A program made the translations under genes and the position numbers. Positions 14,363 through 19,339 of a DNA stretch of 19,339 bases are shown here, piece after piece. Under the pieces are notes generated by a model. The model was not told the origin of the DNA. It saw only the letters and a program-made list of their open reading frames with translations, and did no database searches. Origin of the DNA: Chloroflexota bacterium (lineage in GTDB: Bacteria > Chloroflexota > Chloroflexia > QHBQ01 > JADMIH01); NCBI GenBank assembly GCA_015478675.1, contig JADMIH010000059.1, positions 1 to 19,339 on the forward strand. The letters run 5' to 3'. Positions within the stretch are counted from its first letter, which is position 1. Every line of letters starts with the position of its first letter.

Positions 14363-14407
14363 AACGCGATATACTCTTCAATAGAATGGAGTCAAACCAT
14401 CCCTGAT

Positions 14408-15313
14408 ATGCCTGAACCTACACGTCTGGGTGTATGCACGCGCCGGAAGCTGACCTTTTTTACTGCCCTCGGTCTTCTCCTGCTCCTAGCCTTTACATCC
14501 GTCGGCTGCTCACCTCAGAATATGGCGCAGGCGGCTACCGCGACTGCCGCTGCCGTTCCATCTCTCACTGTTGCTAACCCGACGCCGCTCGCGTCACCAA
14601 CATCAACAGCCATCCCCGGCACCCCAGGGGCTACCGTAACCACACCTCAAGCAGACGCAACAACGAGTGTAACAGCAGCCGTTACAGGCACGCCAGGCAC
14701 GCCCACCGTGCGCCCTACACCCAGCGGCACCCCGCCCAACCCGCTCGATGTGCTGAATGTCTTTAACTTTGTCAATCCGCTGGACCTCACACTTGTAAAG
14801 AGCGACGTGCTACCCCTCAACGGCAATAGCGGCCCGGGGCAGGTCTTCTATACAATATCCACCGCCACTCAGCCGATCACTCAGGAGGAGCATAGCGCCT
14901 TGAGCGTGTTGTCCTACGATCCCGTATACCGCGAATGGACCCCCACATGGTCCTCTGAGGAGATAACAGGCACAGCCAGCCCGCTGCCGTTATACTCTCA
15001 GCCGGGCGGCTATAACGGCGGCGACCTCGTACACGCAGGCGCACCTATTCTTGTGCTACGCACCACCGAACGTGCCGGGCATGCTCGTCTTGCTTTGTGG
15101 CGATGGGACAAGCAAAAGAATGCGGGTGAACCTCTAAAGATGACGCCTGTAGTCGGTGGCGCTGAGCGCGACGCGATTTTCGACGCGGACCTCGATATCA
15201 ACATGGCAGATTTAGATAACGACGGCGTCTACGAAGTGGTCGCTGACAACCTGAAGGGCGTGCAGGTCTGGAAGTGGGACGGCAGCAAGTTCGTCCCGCA
15301 GGGAGGACGCTAA
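14408..15313 (+). CDS. Lipoprotein with Thr/Pro-rich linker and FG-GAP/VCBS-like segment
   Basis: A 301-aa predicted exported lipoprotein. The N-terminus has a basic stretch (CTRRK), a hydrophobic core and FTSVGC, with C34 as the probable lipidated residue; Ser at -3 is unusual for a lipobox. A Thr/Pro/Ala-rich linker covers about 45-115. The remaining domain ends in a segment DINMADLDNDGVYEVVADN, followed by VQVWKWDG, which resembles a calcium-binding FG-GAP/VCBS repeat blade. Only one clear repeat is visible, so a full propeller is unlikely within this chain. I chose the ATG at 14408 because it lies downstream of the promoter; the open frame begins with TTG at 14333, which is the -35 box. 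The stop overlaps the next start (TAATG), so the two proteins are made together. Function is unknown. Confidence 0.8.
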   Translation: MPEPTRLGVCTRRKLTFFTALGLLLLLAFTSVGCSPQNMAQAATATAAAVPSLTVANPTPLASPTSTAIPGTPGATVTTPQADATTSVTAAVTGTPGTPTVRPTPSGTPPNPLDVLNVFNFVNPLDLTLVKSDVLPLNGNSGPGQVFYTISTATQPITQEEHSALSVLSYDPVYREWTPTWSSEEITGTASPLPLYSQPGGYNGGDLVHAGAPILVLRTTERAGHARLALWRWDKQKNAGEPLKMTPVVGGAERDAIFDADLDINMADLDNDGVYEVVADNLKGVQVWKWDGSKFVPQGGR

Positions 15314-18300
15314 TGTCGAGTCGCAACGACAGACAGCGCGTTCAGAGTGCTGATCGCACTCGCACCCAACGTCCCGCAGCCACAGTCCGCAACGCCGCGC
15401 TTCCGCAGAGCACACCCCGACGAACCGGGGCAACACTACACGAGAGCAAGAGAAGAGCCGCCGCGCTGCCCATCGACATACACAGGGCTATTGCTGCCGC
15501 TTCTCTGGCGCTGCTGCTACTCGTCTCTATCTTTGCGCCTCTCGCCCCGACCCCACCCGACCCTGCGCCTTTCCTCACGCCGAGGATAAACGGCGCCGGC
15601 TCTATACCGGGCACCCTGGCAGGCTCTACCCTTGAGGAGACAATCTTCCCCTACCTGACAGTTATCGAGCGAAACCAGGGCAACCTTGCCTCTGTATGGC
15701 CCGATGCCAGCGATGTGCTCCACTACGACCCTACCAGCCTCCGAGCGCGGTGGGCCATACTGGGCCAGATATATGCTTCAACAAGTGGTGGCCTCTCCAC
15801 CAGGCTCAAGGATACCGGCCTGGAGGGCAACCCATCCGAAGACAAGTTGCAAGGTTTAGAAACCTCTTACAGGGAACAGCTTAACGACCCAACGGGGGCC
15901 AACTCAGGCCGGGGAGAAAACGGCCTGGCCGCCATGGTGCTGCTCCGAGCTCTGCTAAGGCCGCCAAGCGTCGCCCGCACTAACATGGAAAAGAACGCCA
16001 GCCAGAGCTTCGCGGATACCGTACTCAGCCAGCCGACTGTGTGGCAGTTTGCCTACAATTGGGCGCTCTCCAACTTCATGCAAGGCAACTATGCTGCTGC
16101 CTATGAGGGTATGCGTGCGATTTCTCAGAAAGCTGACGCCGATAACAACAAGCTCACCCCCTTCTGGGTTGGATTGTCCGCGCTGCGGCTTGGTAACACA
16201 CAAGAGGCTATGCGCAACTTCAATTTGGCTATCAATGCCCAGGTGCCTCCCGGGGCCACCGCTGCCGTTGCGACGGAGTATGAGAACGCCAGAACTCTAT
16301 CGGAAGAAGCGCTTGGTGACGCTCAGTGGGCCGCAGGCATGCCAGGGACGGCATATCAAACTTACCTCAACCTTCTGCTCCTCAACATAGATAATCCCGG
16401 TCTTTACACCAAGTGGCTCAACCTGGGGTTGCAACAGCGTGGATACGAGAGGATGGCAGCCGATATGAAAATGCTGATAGAGGCTAACCCCTCCACGCAG
16501 CAGCCACGCCTCCACCACGATCGTGCCAGGCTCCTCAGCTTCCTTGGCAGGCAGTCAGAGGCGGATGCCGAATACCGTATCGCTATCAGCCAGGGCGATA
16601 GCGATACGGGTCTGCTAATCTCTTACGGCCAATCCCTCGAAAGTCGCGGCGACCACAAAGGCGCTATCGAGCAGGCGCAGGAAGCAATCCGCAAGCTGAA
16701 TATGGACCCAGGCACATCCGACCTGTCGAGCGTAGCTGCTGCCGTCAGCACTACTACCACCTCGCTCGCCGACAAAGATGCAGCGCAACAGCTTCTCGAT
16801 GCCAACTTGCTGCGCGCCCGCGCCTGGGGCAAGCAGGGCGACACGGCAGCTGTAGCCTCCCTTACAGCAGGCTTTACTCAGAAAGCAGGGCAACTGTCTG
16901 CCGCCCAGGGCGGCATCCTTTATCTCTATGCAGGCTACGCCGGCGAAGCCGCCGGTATGCAGGACAAGGCGGCAGCTAGCTATAGCAGCGCATGGGACAA
17001 GTTGAAAGGTCTGGCATCGGGCACCCCAGGCAGGGCCGCTGCACTTGCTGGCCTGGCGCGCACCACCGCCAAATTGCAGGGCAAAAGCGCCAGCGACGGC
17101 GTTAGCGTGCTGGCGAGCAACGGCTATGACCCTAAAGCTCTCAAGACCAGCATCGCCACCGACCTTGATGCTCCTAATATTCTTTACCAGGCGTACCTTC
17201 TGCTAAAGGAGGTGGGCCAGCCCGCGCAGGCAGCCGATGCGTTACGGGTGGCTTCGATAACGCGCAATCTCCAGGACGCGCGTGCCTTCTCAGGCGTGGG
17301 CAGACCTATCTGGCAAGCCAACGGCACCTTGACGCCCGCTTTTCTCACGGTGCAAGCTGCTGATCAGGCCCGCGCTGTCAACGGCACAGGTGATCCATTA
17401 GCGCTGATGCGTTACAGGCAAGCATCACAGCTCGACCCCGGCCTGGCAGCCGCCGCCAATAACCTGGGGGTGGCCTATGCCCAGGCCGGCAAATCGGGCC
17501 TTGCGAGTAAATACCTCAACGCAGCGGGTGCAAGCAGCGCTACTTACGCCCTGGGGAACCATAACCTGGCTGCATTCTCCTACGGGCAGGGCCTCGGCAG
17601 CTTCTTCGCGGCGGAGAGCGCACAGGGAGATGCTATCAAGAGCGTAGGACCACAAAGCCTGCAATGGGGCTATAATCTGCGCTACGACGACAGAGGGCCA
17701 GTGCCATCGCCCGCAGCGCCCGCGGGCGACCTGCTCTCCAGGTTGCCCGCCGTGATAATATTACTCCTGCTCTTGCTTCACACGCTCGTTGGTAACGACC
17801 GCTTGACGAACCGCATGGGGCTGGTGCCCACGCGGGGCGTGCTCGGTTGGCTGGCACAGAGGCTGGACAGCAGGGTCAGGACGTTCGCCTCAGGGCTGGT
17901 AACGCCGCGCAGCGGTATAAGCGCCCTGGTGCCGGCGATAGTCATACCTTCAGTTGTGGGGATGTTCGGGCTGGCGTGGGGTGCGGCGCATGGTTCCCTC
18001 GCCGTGTGGCTGGTATTTCTACCTGTAGCCCTGCTTGCCGCGCTGATAGCCTTCGGCGGTAACGAGCTTGCTCAATACATAGCCGCCCGGCGCAATAATG
18101 GCGTGACATCGCACCATGTATGGCCGCTCGGCGTTGTGCTGGGGATATTGAGCATACCGCTAGGCTTCGTCTATGGCTGGCAAAACGTTACACGTGTGCA
18201 GCCTGCTCCTGTGCCGGACGACAGCGCGGCTGCCCGACGAGGTGCCACAGGACGCCAGTTGCGCACGGGCGAGGAACTTGACCTGGCTTACGAAGCGCAA

Positions 18301-18660
18301 CTAGAAGCAGCAGCCGACCCCGATTCGGGCAAAGGAGCGAGCCTTACAGTGCCGCGCCCCACGACTATAACTCTGGGCGATACAGGCCTGCTGGGTCTGA
18401 GCCCGGCGGCGCGCATCCTCTTCGCTGGGCTGGCAACCAATCTGGCGGTAGGCGCTCTATTTGGGATCGTTTACTGGCTCACAGGCTGGCCTTCTATGCG
18501 CCTGGCGATGTTTGCCTCAATGCTGGTGCTGGCTTTCACATCGGTCTCTGAGCCGCCCGCCGACGGCTGGACACTCTTCCGCCGCAACTCGCCTCTGTGG
18601 CTGGGCATCTTCGTCCTGGCCGCGCTGGTAGTGACGCTGCTGGCAGTCGGGATAATCTAA
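15313..18660 (+). CDS. TPR-repeat membrane protein with degenerate site-2-protease-like C-terminal domain
   Basis: An 1115-aa membrane protein. After a basic, disordered N-terminus a membrane segment lies at about residues 59-79, then some 700 residues of TPR-like helical pairs (for example NWALSNFMQGNYAAAYEGMR and NNLGVAYAQAGKSGLASKYL), probably outside the membrane. Five or more membrane segments follow (about 811-827, 869-890, 896-916, 930-950, and three after 1020). In this part GNELAQYIAARR (916-927) sits where M50 proteases carry HExxH, AARILFAGLATNLAVGAL resembles their AGPLANL helix, and EPPADGWTLFRR (D1084) resembles the third zinc-ligand motif PxxDG. Both zinc histidines are replaced (N917, Q921), so I infer a non-catalytic scaffold. 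The start has GGGAGG upstream and overlaps the lipoprotein stop. TPR and membrane calls are firm; the S2P relationship is by eye. Confidence 0.8.
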   Translation: MSSRNDRQRVQSADRTRTQRPAATVRNAALPQSTPRRTGATLHESKRRAAALPIDIHRAIAAASLALLLLVSIFAPLAPTPPDPAPFLTPRINGAGSIPGTLAGSTLEETIFPYLTVIERNQGNLASVWPDASDVLHYDPTSLRARWAILGQIYASTSGGLSTRLKDTGLEGNPSEDKLQGLETSYREQLNDPTGANSGRGENGLAAMVLLRALLRPPSVARTNMEKNASQSFADTVLSQPTVWQFAYNWALSNFMQGNYAAAYEGMRAISQKADADNNKLTPFWVGLSALRLGNTQEAMRNFNLAINAQVPPGATAAVATEYENARTLSEEALGDAQWAAGMPGTAYQTYLNLLLLNIDNPGLYTKWLNLGLQQRGYERMAADMKMLIEANPSTQQPRLHHDRARLLSFLGRQSEADAEYRIAISQGDSDTGLLISYGQSLESRGDHKGAIEQAQEAIRKLNMDPGTSDLSSVAAAVSTTTTSLADKDAAQQLLDANLLRARAWGKQGDTAAVASLTAGFTQKAGQLSAAQGGILYLYAGYAGEAAGMQDKAAASYSSAWDKLKGLASGTPGRAAALAGLARTTAKLQGKSASDGVSVLASNGYDPKALKTSIATDLDAPNILYQAYLLLKEVGQPAQAADALRVASITRNLQDARAFSGVGRPIWQANGTLTPAFLTVQAADQARAVNGTGDPLALMRYRQASQLDPGLAAAANNLGVAYAQAGKSGLASKYLNAAGASSATYALGNHNLAAFSYGQGLGSFFAAESAQGDAIKSVGPQSLQWGYNLRYDDRGPVPSPAAPAGDLLSRLPAVIILLLLLLHTLVGNDRLTNRMGLVPTRGVLGWLAQRLDSRVRTFASGLVTPRSGISALVPAIVIPSVVGMFGLAWGAAHGSLAVWLVFLPVALLAALIAFGGNELAQYIAARRNNGVTSHHVWPLGVVLGILSIPLGFVYGWQNVTRVQPAPVPDDSAAARRGATGRQLRTGEELDLAYEAQLEAAADPDSGKGASLTVPRPTTITLGDTGLLGLSPAARILFAGLATNLAVGALFGIVYWLTGWPSMRLAMFASMLVLAFTSVSEPPADGWTLFRRNSPLWLGIFVLAALVVTLLAVGII

Positions 18661-18680
18661 GTGGCAGGCAGGAGTTATGT

Positions 18681-18700
18681 TATAATGGCAGGAGTATAAT
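18681..18700 (+). promoter_or_regulatory. Tandem -10 boxes upstream of tRNA-Arg
   Basis: TATAAT occurs twice, at 18681-18686 (with TGT in front, an extended -10) and at 18695-18700. GGCAGGAGT also occurs twice, at 18667 and 18687, so the promoter seems locally duplicated. Either box would start transcription a few bases before the mature tRNA. Confidence 0.55.
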
Positions 18701-18710
18701 CCGCCATCCC

Positions 18711-18787
18711 GCGTTCGTAGCTCAGTGGACTAGAGCATCTGACTTCGGATCAGAGGGTCGGGGGTTCGAATCCCTCCGGGCGCGCCA
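18711..18787 (+). tRNA. tRNA-Arg (anticodon UCG, reads CGA)
   Basis: A full cloverleaf can be drawn. Acceptor GCGTTCG pairs with CGGGCGC (two G-T pairs), the D arm has GCTC/GAGC, and the anticodon stem TCTGA/TCAGA encloses loop CTTCGGA with TCG at 34-36. The T arm is GGGGG-TTCGAAT-CCCTC, followed by discriminator G and an encoded CCA. Confidence 0.96.
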
Positions 18788-18803
18788 ATAAAATAGGCAC
18801 GAG

Positions 18804-18838
18804 AACGTTCCAAAGTACAATCCTTTGGAACGTTTTTC
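18804..18838 (+). terminator. Rho-independent terminator after tRNA-Arg
   Basis: AACGTTCCAAAG and CTTTGGAACGTT form a perfect 12-bp stem around a 7-nt loop, followed by a run of T residues. It begins 16 nt after the tRNA CCA. Confidence 0.9.
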
Positions 18839-18948
18839 TACGCCAAAGGCGTAGTTTTGTAGCGTTTCGCGCACCGTTTTAGCATCGGCACCGGTATCCA
18901 TGTGTAAAAGGTCAAAAGTGGCATTCGCTATGTTACTCATTTGGTTCT

Positions 18949-18981
18949 GCTATCTTTAGTCTGTAGATTTATAGGCTGCTT
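18949..18981 (+). promoter_or_regulatory. C-box-like tandem operator upstream of the XRE regulator
   Basis: Two similar blocks, CTTTAGTC (18954-18961) and ATTTATAGGC (18967-18976), are separated by a short TGTAG spacer. They recall the paired C-boxes, with AGTC half-sites and a central TGTG-like step, bound by restriction-modification controller proteins. TAGACT at 18987-18992 could be the -10, which would place the transcript start almost at the ATG (19001), as in leaderless controller genes. The comparison is from memory and by eye. Confidence 0.35.
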
Positions 18982-19000
18982 CGTTCTAGACTGTGTACTC

Positions 19001-19258
19001 ATGAGGGATAAACTGCTTGCTCGTGACTTTGGTGCAGTGATTCGGCGCTTGCGCTATGCCGCTGGCATGTCACAGGAGAAATTTGCTTTACTATGTGGAG
19101 TGCACCGCACCTATATGGGCCAAATAGAGCGAGGTGAGAAGACGGTCACTATTGAGACGGCCAGTAGACTGGCGCATGCTCTTGGTTTATCCCTCTCTGA
19201 GTTGTTCGCAAATCTAGAGAGGGATAAGCAAGAGAAAGATGCCTATAACCGAGTCTGA
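19001..19258 (+). CDS. XRE family regulator, R-M controller (C) protein-like
   Basis: An 85-aa protein that is almost entirely one helix-turn-helix domain: FGAVIRRLRYAAGMSQEKFA, LLCGVHRTYMGQIERGEKTV, then LAHALGLSLSELF. The HRTYMGQIERGE stretch is very close to the recognition-helix region of controller proteins, which first activate and then limit expression of their own gene and of a downstream restriction nuclease. I chose the ATG at 19001 because the 20 residues gained by starting at 18941 are hydrophobic and fall outside the domain. There is no good Shine-Dalgarno, as expected if the message is leaderless. The next ORF overlaps its end by 20 bases. A phage-type repressor or an antitoxin is the alternative. 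Confidence 0.8.
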   Translation: MRDKLLARDFGAVIRRLRYAAGMSQEKFALLCGVHRTYMGQIERGEKTVTIETASRLAHALGLSLSELFANLERDKQEKDAYNRV

Positions 19259-19339
19259 ATATCAGATGATCCGTGCCGAACTTTTGAGAGCGTATTTAAC
19301 AACATTTCACAGGAGCAAGGCGGCGAAGCATCAGGTGAA
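19239..19339 (+). CDS. Start of an unknown ORF, possibly a restriction endonuclease (truncated)
   Basis: Thirty-three codons are visible before the window ends (MPITESEYQMIRAELLRAYL and on). It overlaps the XRE gene by 20 bases, as nuclease genes often overlap the controller gene in C-R operons. No diagnostic motif is present in the visible part, so the nuclease idea rests only on position. An internal ATG at 19266 is an alternative start. No strong ribosome binding site is seen. Confidence 0.5.
   Translation, partial: MPITESEYQMIRAELLRAYLTTFHRSKAAKHQV

Larger units (their letters stand above)
14148..14407. other. Intergenic region with several short palindromes
   Basis: No gene seen. It holds short hairpins, CCCC-ACTT-GGGG near 14195, GAGGC/GCCTC near 14222-14238 and TTCCCCA/TGGGGAA (14265-14271 and 14284-14290), then the dispersed 22-bp repeat (14297-14318) and the promoter of the next operon (14333-14362). 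Confidence 0.5.

Noticed and set aside
14333..14407. N-terminal extension of the lipoprotein from the TTG at 14333
   Set aside because: The TTG is the -35 box of the promoter, so it would not be in the transcript. The ATG at 14408 also gives a proper signal sequence.
18722..18940. 72-aa minus-strand open frame ending in RARRDSNPRPSDPKSDALVH
   Set aside because: Its C-terminal half is the antisense of tRNA-Arg, a well-known false gene. Only the N-terminal part is kept as a possible integrase remnant, in the findings.

Overview
The window looks like part of a chromosome from a bacterium with moderate-to-high GC content. My best guess is Chloroflexota, perhaps a Ktedonobacteria-like lineage. 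That guess rests on gene style: a secreted protease with a Thr-rich tail, a very large AAA/TPR/LuxR regulator, Uma2 and SseB proteins, TPR-rich membrane proteins, and a recurring extended -10 element TGGTAYAAT. I recognise no single gene that fixes the taxon.

Layout. (1) 1-1960, minus: an M14 zinc carboxypeptidase precursor, cut by the left edge. (2) 2239-4493: a compact type II-like restriction-modification pair. A DNA methyltransferase (+) and a PD-(D/E)XK nuclease (-) converge with 23 bp between stops, and both are visibly more AT-rich than their neighbours. A strong promoter and a 16-bp palindrome precede the methyltransferase. (3) 4639-5742, plus: a two-pore-helix-type potassium channel subunit. 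(4) 5764-6510, minus: a HicB-like antitoxin followed by a Uma2 nuclease-fold protein. (5) 6690-8687, minus: an SseB-like protein whose stop codon abuts the start of a YifB/ComM AAA+ ATPase. (6) 8688-9339: a non-coding stretch with direct repeats and hairpins. (7) 9340-14101, plus: a 1023-aa LAL-type regulator, an ABM-fold monooxygenase-like protein and a SAM methyltransferase, ending in a strong hairpin. (8) 14408-18660, plus: a lipoprotein with an FG-GAP/VCBS-like segment, translationally coupled (TAATG) to an 1115-aa TPR membrane protein. The C-terminal membrane domain of the latter reads like a site-2 protease that has lost both histidines of HExxH. (9) 18711-18787: tRNA-Arg(UCG), with a hairpin terminator behind it. 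(10) 19001-end: an XRE regulator strongly resembling restriction-modification controller (C) proteins, overlapping a further gene cut by the right edge.

The most interesting points are two. One is the apparent pseudo-site-2-protease fused to a TPR ectodomain and paired with a lipoprotein. The other is the presence of two defence-type loci: the convergent R-M pair at the left, and a C-protein-like controller with C-box-like operators just behind a tRNA at the right, which suggests a second R-M system continuing outside the window. All functional calls come from reading motifs by eye; no search was run.
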